From SELP01 sp035969385 (GTDB lineage: Bacteria; Pseudomonadota; Alphaproteobacteria; Rhodobacterales; Rhodobacteraceae), in the NCBI RefSeq assembly GCF_035969385.1, contig NZ_JAYKKJ010000006.1, positions 147,895 through 211,894 of the forward strand: a stretch of 64,000 nucleotides of DNA, written 5' to 3'. Positions 44,036-53,448 of this stretch are shown here, piece after piece. The position numbers and the translations under genes are program-made. Every line of letters starts with the position of its first letter. Within the stretch, counting starts at the first letter, position 1. The notes below the pieces were generated by a model. It searched no databases. It saw nothing but the letters and a program-made list of their open reading frames with translations, and had not been told where the DNA came from.

Positions 44036-45607
44036 TTACGATTTCTGGAACATGGCGAGCATGCGCCGCGTGACGAGGAAGCCGCCGAAGATGTTGATCC
44101 CGGCCATAAAGACCGAGAGGGCAGCAAGGAGGATCACCAGCCAGGACCCGGACCCAATCTGCATCAAGGCGCCGAGGATGATGATCGACGAGATTGCGTT
44201 GGTCACCGCCATCAGCGGCGTGTGCAGCGAATGCGACACGTTCCAGATGACCTGGAAGCCAACGAAGACCGAGAGGACGAAAACGATGAAGTGCTGCATG
44301 AAGCTGGCAGGCGCATAAAGCCCGGCCAGCAGCATCAGCCCACCACCCACCGCCAGAAGCGTAACCTGGTTCTTGGTCTGGGCTTTGAAGGCCGCGACCT
44401 CTGCCGCGCGCCTTTCTTCCGGGGTCAGCTCTTTCGGGGCTTCCTTCTTCACCGCGGCAATCGCCTGCACCTTGGGCGGCGGCGGGGGGAAGGTGATTTC
44501 GCTGGCGAAGGTGACCGTTGCGCCACGGATCACGTCGTCTTCCATGTTGTGATTGATCTGACCGTCCTTTTCGGGGGTCAGGTCAGTCATCATGTGACGG
44601 ATATTGGTGGCGTAAAGGGTCGAGGCCTGCGCTGCCATCCGGCTGGGGAAGTCGGTATAGCCGATGATGGTCACGCCGTTGTCGGTGACGATCTTCTCGT
44701 CGGGCACGGTCAGCTTGCAGTTGCCACCCTTTTCGGCGGCAAGGTCGACGATGACCGATCCGGGCTTCATCGCCTTGACCATGTCCTCGGTCCACAGCTC
44801 CGGCGCTTCGCGGTTGGGGATCAGGGCGGTGGTGATGACGATGTCCATCTCGGGCGCAAGCTCGCGGAACTTGGCAAGCTGAGCTTCGCGGAATTCCGGC
44901 GAAGAAACAGAGGCATAGCCACCGGTCGCGGCGCCGTCCTGCTGTTCTTCCTCGAAGTCGAGGTAAACAAATTCCGCGCCCATGGATTCGACCTGTTCGG
45001 CCACTTCGGGCCGCACGTCAAAGGCATATGTGACCGCGCCGAGCGAGGTCGAGGTGCCGATCGCGGCAAGGCCCGCAACACCGGCGCCGACGATCAGGAC
45101 CTTGGCCGGCGGCACCTTGCCCGCGGCGGTGATCTGACCGGTGAAGAAGCGGCCGAAATTGTTGCCCGCTTCGATCACGGCACGGTAGCCCGCGATATTG
45201 GCCATGGACGACAGCGCATCCATCTTCTGGGCCCGGCTGATGCGGGGGACCATTTCCATGGCGATGACGTTGGCGCCCTTCTTGGCCGCTGCCTCCATCC
45301 CTTCGGCATTGCCGCCGGGATTGAAGAAGGTGATCAGGGTCTGGCCTTCGCGCAGGCGCTTCATTTCGGTGTCGGTGGGCACCCGAACCTTGGCCACGAT
45401 GTCGGCGGCTTTCCACAGGGCGGCGGCGGTCTTGACCACCTCGACCCCTGCGGCCTTGTAATCCGCGTCCGAGAACCCGGCGTTCGCGCCAGCCCCGGTT
45501 TCAATCAGGCAGTCATATCCAAGCTTTTGCAGGTCAAGGGCGGACGCAGGCGTCATGGCGACCCTGTTTTCACCCTCGATTACTTCTTTCGGAGCTCCGA
45601 TTTTCAC
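44036..45607 (-). CDS. pntA: Proton-translocating NAD(P) transhydrogenase alpha subunit
   Basis: Subunit of 523 residues that carries NAD(H)-binding domain I (MKIGAPKEVIEGENRVAMTP, VLIVGAGVAGLAAIGTSTSLG) and, after a Pro/Ala-rich linker, a C-terminal membrane part of four helices (about residues 430-515). It is the single-chain type seen in E. coli rather than the split PntAA/PntAB type found in several other alphaproteobacteria. ATG 45607 begins at the conserved MKIGAPKE. Confidence 0.97.
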   Translation of the reverse strand: MKIGAPKEVIEGENRVAMTPASALDLQKLGYDCLIETGAGANAGFSDADYKAAGVEVVKTAAALWKAADIVAKVRVPTDTEMKRLREGQTLITFFNPGGNAEGMEAAAKKGANVIAMEMVPRISRAQKMDALSSMANIAGYRAVIEAGNNFGRFFTGQITAAGKVPPAKVLIVGAGVAGLAAIGTSTSLGAVTYAFDVRPEVAEQVESMGAEFVYLDFEEEQQDGAATGGYASVSSPEFREAQLAKFRELAPEMDIVITTALIPNREAPELWTEDMVKAMKPGSVIVDLAAEKGGNCKLTVPDEKIVTDNGVTIIGYTDFPSRMAAQASTLYATNIRHMMTDLTPEKDGQINHNMEDDVIRGATVTFASEITFPPPPPKVQAIAAVKKEAPKELTPEERRAAEVAAFKAQTKNQVTLLAVGGGLMLLAGLYAPASFMQHFIVFVLSVFVGFQVIWNVSHSLHTPLMAVTNAISSIIILGALMQIGSGSWLVILLAALSVFMAGINIFGGFLVTRRMLAMFQKS

Positions 45608-45729
45608 GAAAGCGTCCCCCTCTCTCTCCGTTTGCGTCCCCAGACGGCGGGCCTGCCGAAAGGGGTTTCCACCCAGTTACGGCGCAGGGCCGCGAATATC
45701 CTTGCCCGGTTGGTCCGGGTCTGATGTTG

Positions 45730-45758
45730 CGCATAGCGGGCGCAACAATATTTCACAA
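45730..45758 (-). promoter_or_regulatory. Predicted promoter for pntAB
   Basis: On the minus strand TTGTGA (45753-45758) and TATGCG (45730-45735) are 17 bp apart, about 123 bp before the pntA ATG. Moderate match to sigma70 consensus; prediction by eye. Confidence 0.35.
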
Positions 45759-45808
45759 CCCGGGACGCGGCGTTTCCGACCATTTTGGATAGAATTCCGA
45801 CGCCCGCT

Positions 45809-46312
45809 CTAATCCTTCGTCGTGCCAAACCAGCGGCGGGTTTTCATCGTATATCGGGCGAAATCGGCCCTGAACGTGCGGCGTAGCCGGTCCTCCTCGG
45901 GCAAGATGAACCGCCGTTCCAGCACCCAGATAAAAACCGGGATCAGGGGCAGCGCAAGGGCCGCGTCGAACCGCAGGATCAGTCCGGCCAGAACCAGCAC
46001 GTCGCCCAGATAGATCGGGTTGCGGCTGCGCCTGTAAATGCCGGATTGCACCATCTTCGCGGGCACGCGGTGCGGGATCACAGTCGTGCGCTGCTTGCGC
46101 AGCTCTGTCACCGCCAGAAGCATCAACACCAACCCACCGCCGATCAGAAGCCCGGCGGCAAGGTCGGACCACGCCCCGCCGAACCCAAGGTTCCAAGGAT
46201 CGGCCAAACCGATCCGCCAGGCAAGAACCACGAAGGCAGCAAGCCAGACCGGCGGGATATCAATCCATTTCAACACGATTTCGATCCTTGCCATAGCGAC
46301 GGGTCCGGTCAT
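45809..46312 (-). CDS. Isoprenylcysteine-methyltransferase-like membrane protein
   Basis: Small membrane protein of about 167 residues with four helices. The C-terminal half holds VPAKMVQSGIYRRSRNPIYLGDVLVLAGL and ERRFILPEEDRLRRTFRADFARYTMKTRRW, the RxxxRNPxY and EE...F..Y pattern of the ICMT/PEMT-type SAM-dependent methyltransferases. The substrate is probably lipid or small molecule but unknown. The frame extends to 46480; ATG 46312 (MTGPVAMARIEIVLKW) or 46294 are the likeliest starts, with no strong Shine-Dalgarno to decide. Divergent from the RTX gene across about 290 bp, in which I see an ATTG-N6-CAAT palindrome near 46325-46340 and nothing else firm. Confidence 0.83.
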   Translation of the reverse strand: MTGPVAMARIEIVLKWIDIPPVWLAAFVVLAWRIGLADPWNLGFGGAWSDLAAGLLIGGGLVLMLLAVTELRKQRTTVIPHRVPAKMVQSGIYRRSRNPIYLGDVLVLAGLILRFDAALALPLIPVFIWVLERRFILPEEDRLRRTFRADFARYTMKTRRWFGTTKD

Positions 46313-46603
46313 CACATTCAACATATTGCATATACAATGCAAGCCCCGCCCAGCGATCGTTTCACCATGTCGCAGCCTTCGAGAGCCGCCGCCAGCGGCC
46401 AAACGTGGCGGAAATGTGGCGCCGGTCACTGCCTCGCCGCAATTGGAATGAATTAAGGCGGGCTTTCCTAAAATAGTCACGAAATTTCCGACCCATATCG
46501 CAATGCGGCCCTAACCCTCGATTAATTCGCCCTTGGTAACAAAGGCCCGAGGTGTGTCCGCATCGAAAGACTGCGGTGGGCGATCAGAGAGTGGTGAGAC
46601 AAT

Positions 46604-49600
46604 ATGATCGGTTATTTGGTAACGCTTGGCGATGGCAGCCTCGACAACGGGGATTACATCTCTGCGACGCAGTCCAATTTCACGCAGGACAGCATCATTG
46701 GAACCGGGAGCTGGAATTGGTCCGGCACCTGGGACGGCGATGGTCTTTTCTACTCGAACATCAATGACACCGGCACCTATTACTTGGGGTCCGACGGCAA
46801 CGTCTACTTTGTCCCGGATAACTGGTACACGACCAGCGGCGACGCTTATGCTGTGTCGGCCCCGTCCTATGTGGCGACCGACGGAATCGTTTCTGGCACC
46901 GGTGGCAGCGATTTCATCGACTCAAATTACACTGGGGATGCTGACACGGTGGATGGCGCCGATGGCGACAACGACAGCATCGATGCAGGCGGCGGTAATG
47001 ACACTGTCATAGCAGGAAGCGGCAACGACACCATCAGTGCGGGCGAAGGCAATGACGTCGTCTATGGTGACTTCACCGCAGGTGGTGGCGGCACGGGTTC
47101 GCCTGAACACCTGAGTTGGATCGCGCAGGGCGCAACCGGCACCAATATCGCGGGCGGGTTTACCCAAGATACCGGCGGGATGAACGTCAACGTGTCGTTC
47201 ACCAATGACGGTGGCAACACGGCGGTCCAGACTTCCAGTTCGACCCAGTATGTGGGCACCGGCCCCTATGCCACGAACTCTGGCCTCTACCTGACCGGCG
47301 GCGCCGGTCCGAACGTCACTGCGACCTTCGATTTCAGCGCCGAGGCTGGATCGGGACTGACCGGTGAAGTCCAGAACATCAGCTTCATCCTCAATGACGT
47401 GGATATGTCCGGCTGGCAGGACATCATCACGATCAACGCCTATGACGCGGACGGAAACCCGGTTGCTGTCACGATCACGCCCTATGGCGCGGATACGGTT
47501 TCGGGCAATACGATTACCGCTGCGAACACGTCCGAGACACAGACCAGCGCTGAAGGTGCGGTCCTTGTGGAAATCGCGGGCCCGGTCGCGACCTTCGAGA
47601 TTATCTATGAAAACGGTGGCACCGCCGGACAGGCGATGTGGGTCACCGACGTTCATTATGAAACGATTCCGATCGTAGAAGGTGACGACAGCATCAACGC
47701 TGGCATGGGCGACGACCTTGTCTACGGCGGTGGCGGCGACGACATCATACACGGCGACGATTACTCTGCGTCCACGCCGGACCCGGTGACGATAGACGCC
47801 ACAAACTACACCGACACGACCAGCGGCTTTACCGTAACGGCTGTCAACGTGGTCGGCGGTGTCCAGACCGCGCCCAGCGCAGGCAACGTGGCGACCTATA
47901 CCAACGCGGGCGTCACCGGTATTGGCGCCAGCGGCACCATTTCCGACTCTGACAGCGCGGTCACCCAACAGACCGGCTATGACCTTGCCTCTGGCCAGTC
48001 GGAAGAATTGCACGTCAACTTCGATCAGGACATCACCGAACTCAGCTTTGATTTCAGTGTCCTGTGGACACAGGGCTATGCCGAACAGGCGCAATGGGCG
48101 ATCTATAACGATGGCGTCCTTGTCGCATCGGGCACCTTTACCGAGGACGTCGCAGGCAGCGGCTCTGGCACGGTCGATGTGTCGGGCTATGGCGCGTTTG
48201 ACCAGATCGTGTTTTCGGGCCTGCCCCAGACCGACGGCACCGACGGGTCCGACTTCCTGATTACCTCTGTCACCTACACCCCTGCCGCGGATACGGCCGG
48301 GAATGACACGCTTTACGGTGGCGACGGTGACGACAGCATCTGGGGCGTGGACGGTGACGACACGCTTTACGGCGGCGACGGTAACGACCACCTGGACGGC
48401 GACGCCGGGAACGACATTGTCCTTGGCGAAGCGGGCAACGATACCCTCATCGGGGACGCTGGCAACGACCAGCTATTCGGCGGGTCCGGAGATGACGGCA
48501 TCTATGCCTCTTCTGGCGACAATATTGCCGATGGCGGCGACGGCAACGATTCAATCTTCATGGGCACGGGCAATGACATCATTGCAGGCGGGGCGGGCAG
48601 CGATAACCTGAACGGTGGGGCCGGAAACGATACAATAACAGCGGGCGCTGGCGATACAGTCTACGGCGGCGACGATTCCGATACGATCATCCTCGATCCA
48701 ACGCTGACGGACGGCGCCGGAAACGTAACAGGCGCAATCGCCATTGATGGTGGCACTGGCGGAGCAACGGATGTCGACACGCTCGACCTGTCGGCCTATC
48801 AGCAGATCCGCAACCTGAGCGAAACGCCCGACGCAGATGGCGACAGCACGTCGGGATCGGTCGAGGTGATGAACGCCACCGGAGACTGGATCACGATTGC
48901 CTTCTCCGAAATCGAAAACCTGATCCTGCCGCTTGACGGAACCGTGGACGGGACATCGGGCGCCGACGTGATCGACGGCAGCTATGTTGGTGACCCGCAT
49001 GGCGATGTCGTTGACGGCGGGGATGCGATCCTGTCGGGCGATACCGGCGACGATGACCTGATACTCGGCTACGGTGGCGACGACAGCATCACAGCGGGTG
49101 CCGGCAATGACGAGGTCTATGGCGGCACCGGCAACGACGTCATCAACGGAGATGGCGCCACCTCTGCATCGCTGCCGCCGGAATATTCGGGCGTCAGCTC
49201 TGGGTCTGGCACATTCACCGGGACCAACGGCAATACCGACTTCAGTCATACGACCACCTCGAACGACGGTGAACTGACCTATCCGACGTCGATCAACGGA
49301 TTGACGGGCTATTGGGTCGGTAACAGTGACACAAACGAAATCCACACCCATAGCTTTTCGCAAGAGGTAGCTGGCGCCCAACTTCAGATCACTGCGCTCA
49401 ATACGGGCGACAATGTGACCTTCTACATTGACGGGGTGCAGATCGACCTCAACACCGCGCTCAGCAGCGGGCTTGTCTCGATCAGCAGTGTCACGACTGA
49501 CTGGTATATCGACGCTGACGGCGACCTGCGCGCAAATACCACTGGCGACGTAATCACCGTCACCTTCAATGAACCGTTCACGACCCTCGCGATCGAGAAT

Positions 49601-52021
49601 TCCGGCGCGTCCGGGAATGGTTCAGTCTACGAACTTGATGTGGACACCAACCCGGTCACCGGACTTGGCGGCGATGATACCCTGTTTGGCGACGCGGGCG
49701 ACGACACTTTCGTGATCGACGACGGGTTCGGACAGGACAGCATCACCGGTGGCGAAACCGGTGAAACCGGTGGCGACAGGATCGACGCCGAAGCGATGAC
49801 AGCGGACACCACGCTCGATTTCACCGCGAATGAAGCCGGGACGCTGTCGGACGGCACCTCGACCGCGACCTTCTCGGAAATCGAGATTTTCTCGCTCGGC
49901 TCTGGCAACGATGTTGTCGATGCCTCGGCCACGACGGTCGGCGTGACGGTCCATGCCGGCTTGGGCGACGATTCCATGCTGGGCGGCGACGGGCACGATA
50001 TCCTGATCGGCGGCACCGGCGCGGACATCCTGAACGGCGGCGCTGGCAACGACCTTCTGGATCTTGGCGAAGGCGCGCCGGACGGCGACGCGGATGTCAT
50101 CATCCTGACCGACGGGTTCGGCAGCGACAGCGTCGACAACTTCGATGTGCCGACCGCTAATGGCGATGGCACCTTCACCGGCATCGACACGCTTGATGTG
50201 ACGGGGCTGACCGATGCGGGTGGCGATCCGGTCAACGTCTGGGATGTGACTGTTTCGGACGATGGTGGTGGCAATGCCGTCCTGAGCTTCCCGAACGGTG
50301 AATCCATCGTGATCAAGGGGGCCGACCCGCTGGTCGCCGATGATCCGATGTGGCTCAACGCCATCGGCATCCCCCTTTCCGACGGCACGATCGAAGGCAC
50401 CGCGGGCGCCGATGTGATCAACGGCGGCTATGCTGGCGATCCTGACGGGGACATGGTCGACAATAATGATGCAATCCTGCCGGGGCATGGGCCCAACGCG
50501 GACCTCATCTATGCCTATGGCGGGGACGACGTTATTTCGTCCGGCCTTGGCGACGCGACCATCTACGCGGGCGACGGGAACGACGATGTCTATGGCGGCC
50601 TCGATGGCGGCAATGAAACCGTTTTTGGCGGCACCGGCAACGACACCATTTCCACCTTCGATGGCGAAGACACCATCTTTGGTGGCGCGGACGACGATCT
50701 GATCTTTGGCGGCGGCCATGCCGACGTGATTTCCGGCGATGCCGGCAATGACATCATCAATGGCGGCACGGGGGACGACCAGCTGTTCGGTGGCGATGAT
50801 GCCGACCGTTTTGTCATGGAAGCCGGGTTTGGCAGCGATGTCATCGTTGGTGGCGAAGGCGGGACCGACAGCGATACCATCTGGTCCACCCAGGGGATCG
50901 ACGTCACCGTCACCATGACCGGCGACGAGGCTGGCACGATCACCGATGGGGCCTCGACCGCGACCTTCTCGGAAATCGAAGTGATCGAAACCGAAGGCGG
51001 CGATGACAAGGTCGACCTGAGCCTGGATTCCTCTGGCATGGTTGTCGATACCGGCGCCGGCAACGACACCATCATCGGTGGCCTCGGCAACGATATTCTG
51101 TCGGGCGGTGCGGGCGATGACCTGATCTCGGGCGGGGCCGGCATCGACACCATCGGCGGTGGTACCGGCAACGACACGATCACCTTTGCCGAAGGCGATG
51201 TGGTTCAGGGCAACGAGGGCGACGATACCTTCATCCTCGAGGATCTGGGCGAACCGACCAATGGCACGATCACCGTTACCGGCGGCAATACGTCGGAAAC
51301 CCTGGGCGGCGGCGACACGCTGCAACTGGGCGATCTGGCCGATCTGTCGACGCTGAACATCACCGGCACCTCGACCAACGCCAGCGGCAATACCTCCTAC
51401 TCCGGCTCGGTGACGCTGGACGATGGCACGATCCTGAACTTCAGCGAGATCGAGAACATCATCTGCTTCACCACCGGAACCCGGATTGCCACGCCGCATG
51501 GCGCCCGCGCGATCGAGGACCTGAAGGTTGGCGATCTGGTCGTCACCCGCGACCACGGCCTGCGCCCGATCCGCTGGATCCAATCGCGGACCGTTCCGGC
51601 GATGGACCGTTTCGCGCCGATCCGGCTGCGCCGCGGGGTGATCCGCGGGCTGGAAAACGATCTTGTCGTTTCCCCGCAGCACCGGATGCTGTTCCAGGGC
51701 TACGAGGCGGAACTGCTGTTCGGCGAGACCGAGGTTCTGGTTTCGGCCAAGCATCTGGTCAACGGCAAGGACGTGACCGTGGAAGAAGGCGGCACCGTCA
51801 CCTATTACCACATGCTGTTTGACGAACATGAGATCGTCTATGCCGAAGGCGCTGCGACCGAGAGTTTCCATCCGGGCGATATCGGCATGACCGGGATCAC
51901 CGACGAAGCCCGCGAGGAACTGTTCGCGGTCTTCCCCGAGCTGCGGTCGATGCCGCGCTGCTATGGGGACACGGCCCGCCGCGTGCTAAAGCAGTACGAG
52001 GCGCAGCTGATCCGGATCTGA
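46604..52021 (+). CDS. Large RTX calcium-binding protein with C-terminal Hint domain
   Basis: Secreted protein of 1,805 residues. Clusters of glycine/aspartate nonapeptides (GGxGxDxhx, for example YGGDGNDHLDGDAGND) occur at about residues 125-155, 357-385, 564-692, 804-850, 1019-1050, 1119-1152, 1302-1415 and 1484-1545. They bind calcium and usually mark type I secretion. Beta-rich non-repeat segments lie between them. Residues ~1621-1765 form a Hint_2 domain: it opens with CFTTGTRIATPHGARAIEDL, then GDLVVTRDHGLRPIRWIQSR and SPQHRMLFQGYEAELLFG. This domain is frequent in Rhodobacterales RTX proteins. No N-terminal signal peptide is present, as expected for type I export, but no type I transporter is encoded nearby. 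Aspartate-rich composition gives long meaningless antisense frames. Confidence 0.9.
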   Translation: MIGYLVTLGDGSLDNGDYISATQSNFTQDSIIGTGSWNWSGTWDGDGLFYSNINDTGTYYLGSDGNVYFVPDNWYTTSGDAYAVSAPSYVATDGIVSGTGGSDFIDSNYTGDADTVDGADGDNDSIDAGGGNDTVIAGSGNDTISAGEGNDVVYGDFTAGGGGTGSPEHLSWIAQGATGTNIAGGFTQDTGGMNVNVSFTNDGGNTAVQTSSSTQYVGTGPYATNSGLYLTGGAGPNVTATFDFSAEAGSGLTGEVQNISFILNDVDMSGWQDIITINAYDADGNPVAVTITPYGADTVSGNTITAANTSETQTSAEGAVLVEIAGPVATFEIIYENGGTAGQAMWVTDVHYETIPIVEGDDSINAGMGDDLVYGGGGDDIIHGDDYSASTPDPVTIDATNYTDTTSGFTVTAVNVVGGVQTAPSAGNVATYTNAGVTGIGASGTISDSDSAVTQQTGYDLASGQSEELHVNFDQDITELSFDFSVLWTQGYAEQAQWAIYNDGVLVASGTFTEDVAGSGSGTVDVSGYGAFDQIVFSGLPQTDGTDGSDFLITSVTYTPAADTAGNDTLYGGDGDDSIWGVDGDDTLYGGDGNDHLDGDAGNDIVLGEAGNDTLIGDAGNDQLFGGSGDDGIYASSGDNIADGGDGNDSIFMGTGNDIIAGGAGSDNLNGGAGNDTITAGAGDTVYGGDDSDTIILDPTLTDGAGNVTGAIAIDGGTGGATDVDTLDLSAYQQIRNLSETPDADGDSTSGSVEVMNATGDWITIAFSEIENLILPLDGTVDGTSGADVIDGSYVGDPHGDVVDGGDAILSGDTGDDDLILGYGGDDSITAGAGNDEVYGGTGNDVINGDGATSASLPPEYSGVSSGSGTFTGTNGNTDFSHTTTSNDGELTYPTSINGLTGYWVGNSDTNEIHTHSFSQEVAGAQLQITALNTGDNVTFYIDGVQIDLNTALSSGLVSISSVTTDWYIDADGDLRANTTGDVITVTFNEPFTTLAIENSGASGNGSVYELDVDTNPVTGLGGDDTLFGDAGDDTFVIDDGFGQDSITGGETGETGGDRIDAEAMTADTTLDFTANEAGTLSDGTSTATFSEIEIFSLGSGNDVVDASATTVGVTVHAGLGDDSMLGGDGHDILIGGTGADILNGGAGNDLLDLGEGAPDGDADVIILTDGFGSDSVDNFDVPTANGDGTFTGIDTLDVTGLTDAGGDPVNVWDVTVSDDGGGNAVLSFPNGESIVIKGADPLVADDPMWLNAIGIPLSDGTIEGTAGADVINGGYAGDPDGDMVDNNDAILPGHGPNADLIYAYGGDDVISSGLGDATIYAGDGNDDVYGGLDGGNETVFGGTGNDTISTFDGEDTIFGGADDDLIFGGGHADVISGDAGNDIINGGTGDDQLFGGDDADRFVMEAGFGSDVIVGGEGGTDSDTIWSTQGIDVTVTMTGDEAGTITDGASTATFSEIEVIETEGGDDKVDLSLDSSGMVVDTGAGNDTIIGGLGNDILSGGAGDDLISGGAGIDTIGGGTGNDTITFAEGDVVQGNEGDDTFILEDLGEPTNGTITVTGGNTSETLGGGDTLQLGDLADLSTLNITGTSTNASGNTSYSGSVTLDDGTILNFSEIENIICFTTGTRIATPHGARAIEDLKVGDLVVTRDHGLRPIRWIQSRTVPAMDRFAPIRLRRGVIRGLENDLVVSPQHRMLFQGYEAELLFGETEVLVSAKHLVNGKDVTVEEGGTVTYYHMLFDEHEIVYAEGAATESFHPGDIGMTGITDEAREELFAVFPELRSMPRCYGDTARRVLKQYEAQLIRI

Positions 52022-52030
52022 CCAACTATG

Positions 52031-52059
52031 CCCCCCGTGCGGCGCGCCTGCGCGGGGGG
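52031..52059. terminator. Possible bidirectional terminator between RTX and cytochrome genes
   Basis: CCCCCCG (52031-52037) pairs with CGGGGGG (52053-52059), with an inner GGCGCGCC palindrome. It sits between convergent stop codons. No clear T-run, so only tentative. Confidence 0.45.
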
Positions 52060-52494
52060 TCAGTTGATCCCGTTGACCTGTTGCAGACGGCGGATATAGG
52101 CGACGATCGCGGCAACCTCACCTTCGGTAATCCCGTCGACCGGGGGCATGTCCCCGAACCGCCAGTGATGCGCCCGAACGCCATTGCGGGCGGCCAGCAG
52201 GAACGCCATGTCGCCATGGTGCGACGGTTCATAAATCCTGTGAATCAGGGGCGGGCCATAGCCATCCCGCCCGGCGGCGTTCTGCCCGTGACAGTCAACG
52301 CAGTAGGTATCAAAGGCCAGCTTGCCAAACTCGGCGTTGCCGCCCAGCATCTCCGGCACAGTCACTTCCACCAATGGCGCAGCGGCAGCGGGGTCGGTTT
52401 GTGCCTCAGCGACCCGTCCCTGCCCCATCACACCCAATACTGCCGCGATAGCGGCCAGCCCGGCCGCACCAATGAAGATCACATTCTTCTTCAT
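52060..52494 (-). CDS. Monoheme cytochrome c
   Basis: Exported protein of about 144 residues. Signal peptide MKKNVIFIGAAGLAAIAAVLG ends near ARVAEAQ-like residues (GRVAEAQ). The mature part has the heme-binding CVDCH at about residue 70 and a likely axial Met in FGDMPPVDGITEGEVAAIVAYIRRLQ, the class I cytochrome c fold. ATG 52494 has GGAGGAATGT directly upstream. The electron partner is not evident from context. Confidence 0.88.
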   Translation of the reverse strand: MKKNVIFIGAAGLAAIAAVLGVMGQGRVAEAQTDPAAAAPLVEVTVPEMLGGNAEFGKLAFDTYCVDCHGQNAAGRDGYGPPLIHRIYEPSHHGDMAFLLAARNGVRAHHWRFGDMPPVDGITEGEVAAIVAYIRRLQQVNGIN

Positions 52495-52545
52495 ACATTC
52501 CTCCTGCATTCCGGCGCCGGTTTGCAGGGTTCCCCCACTGGAAGG

Positions 52546-53325
52546 TCAAGCCCCCATGCGCAGGCGTGGGGTCACTTTTCCGTCACGCCAATCACGCGCG
52601 GCGGCGCCGAAGGCCTGAAACAGCGGCCGCGATACCGGGTCACTGCCCGCGTTCCATTCCGGATGCCACTGGACCGACATGGTGAACCCCGGTGCGCCGT
52701 CGATATAGATCGCCTCTGGCGTGCCATCGGGCGCGTGGCCGTCGATCACTACGCGGGACCCCGGCGTCTTGATCCCCTGCCCGTGCAGTGTGTTGGTCAT
52801 CACCTCGCGCGCGCCGAACAGCCGGTGGAACGGTCCGCCTTCGGTCAGCGTTACGACATGGCGCAGGGCGAATTTCTCTTCCAGGGTACCGTCGGGCGGC
52901 ATTCGGTGGTTGTCGCGCCCCGGCAGGTCGCGGATTTCCGGGTATAGCGTCCCGCCCATGGCCACGTTGACCTCTTGAAAGCCACGGCAGATCCCCATGA
53001 ACGGCTGGCCCCTGTCGACACAGGCCCGGATCAGCGGCAGGGTGATCGCATCGCGGCAGCGGTCGAAATCGCCGTGGGCCGGGGTTTCGGCTTCGCCATA
53101 TTCCTCGGGGTGCACATTGGGGCGCCCGCCCGTCAGCAGGAAACCGTCGCAGATTTCCAGAAGTTCCTCGACCCGCACCATCGTCGGGTCTGCTGGGATG
53201 ATCATCGGCAGAGCGTTCGACACAGACGCCACCGCGCAAGAGTTCATCGTGCCGCCCGCATGAGTGGGGTAGCTGCCGTCCAGAAGGTAGGAATTACCAA
53301 TAATCCCGATCACGGGGCGCGTCAT
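52546..53325 (-). CDS. Class I glutamine amidotransferase-like hydrolase (peptidase C26 / PuuD family)
   Basis: Protein of about 259 residues. FLLTGGRPNVHPEEYGE, the nucleophile elbow FMGICRGFQEVNVAMGGTLY, and the late SVQWHPEWNAGSDP supply the Cys-His-Glu triad of the gamma-glutamyl-GABA hydrolase group. It may release glutamate from gamma-glutamyl amines or peptides; the natural substrate is not fixed. ATG 53325 (MTRPVIGIIGNS) follows GGGAGACTACGGT; earlier in-frame starts at 53340 and 53388 are less likely. Confidence 0.9.
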   Translation of the reverse strand: MTRPVIGIIGNSYLLDGSYPTHAGGTMNSCAVASVSNALPMIIPADPTMVRVEELLEICDGFLLTGGRPNVHPEEYGEAETPAHGDFDRCRDAITLPLIRACVDRGQPFMGICRGFQEVNVAMGGTLYPEIRDLPGRDNHRMPPDGTLEEKFALRHVVTLTEGGPFHRLFGAREVMTNTLHGQGIKTPGSRVVIDGHAPDGTPEAIYIDGAPGFTMSVQWHPEWNAGSDPVSRPLFQAFGAAARDWRDGKVTPRLRMGA

Positions 53326-53413
53326 ACCGTAGTCTCCCATTCTTGGCAGGAGAATAGGCCTGCATAGCGCCTCGGGGAAGAGGCACATATGCGGGCAATG
53401 TCACACGCCCTTG

Positions 53414-53445
53414 TGCAGCGGCGCACGAAACCGTGCGCCGCTGCA
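53414..53445. terminator. 14-bp perfect hairpin just after glcB
   Basis: TGCAGCGGCGCACG (53414-53427) pairs perfectly with CGTGCGCCGCTGCA (53432-53445) around AAAC. It starts 3 bp from the glcB stop on the minus strand. No T-run follows, so it could be a weak terminator or an mRNA 3'-end stabiliser. Confidence 0.6.
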
Positions 53446-53448
53446 GGA

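Noticed and set aside
42546..45607. Split PntAA/PntAB-type transhydrogenase alpha subunit
   Set aside because: The alpha gene is one continuous frame with domain I and the C-terminal helices together.
45604..45828. A 74-codon frame overlapping the pntA start and upstream region
   Set aside because: Arg-rich composition, no family features, and it covers the probable pntA promoter.
49622..51871. A 749-codon minus-strand open frame, and another of 489 codons at 46922-48391, antisense to the RTX gene
   Set aside because: Aspartate/glycine-rich codons in GC-rich DNA leave the antisense frame open. The translations are compositionally odd, have no motifs, and lack ribosome-binding sites.
46604..52021. 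Possible nearby type I secretion operon for the RTX protein
   Set aside because: The only ABC exporter in the window (18437-20311) is Atm1-type and distant; no HlyD/TolC partner is next to it.
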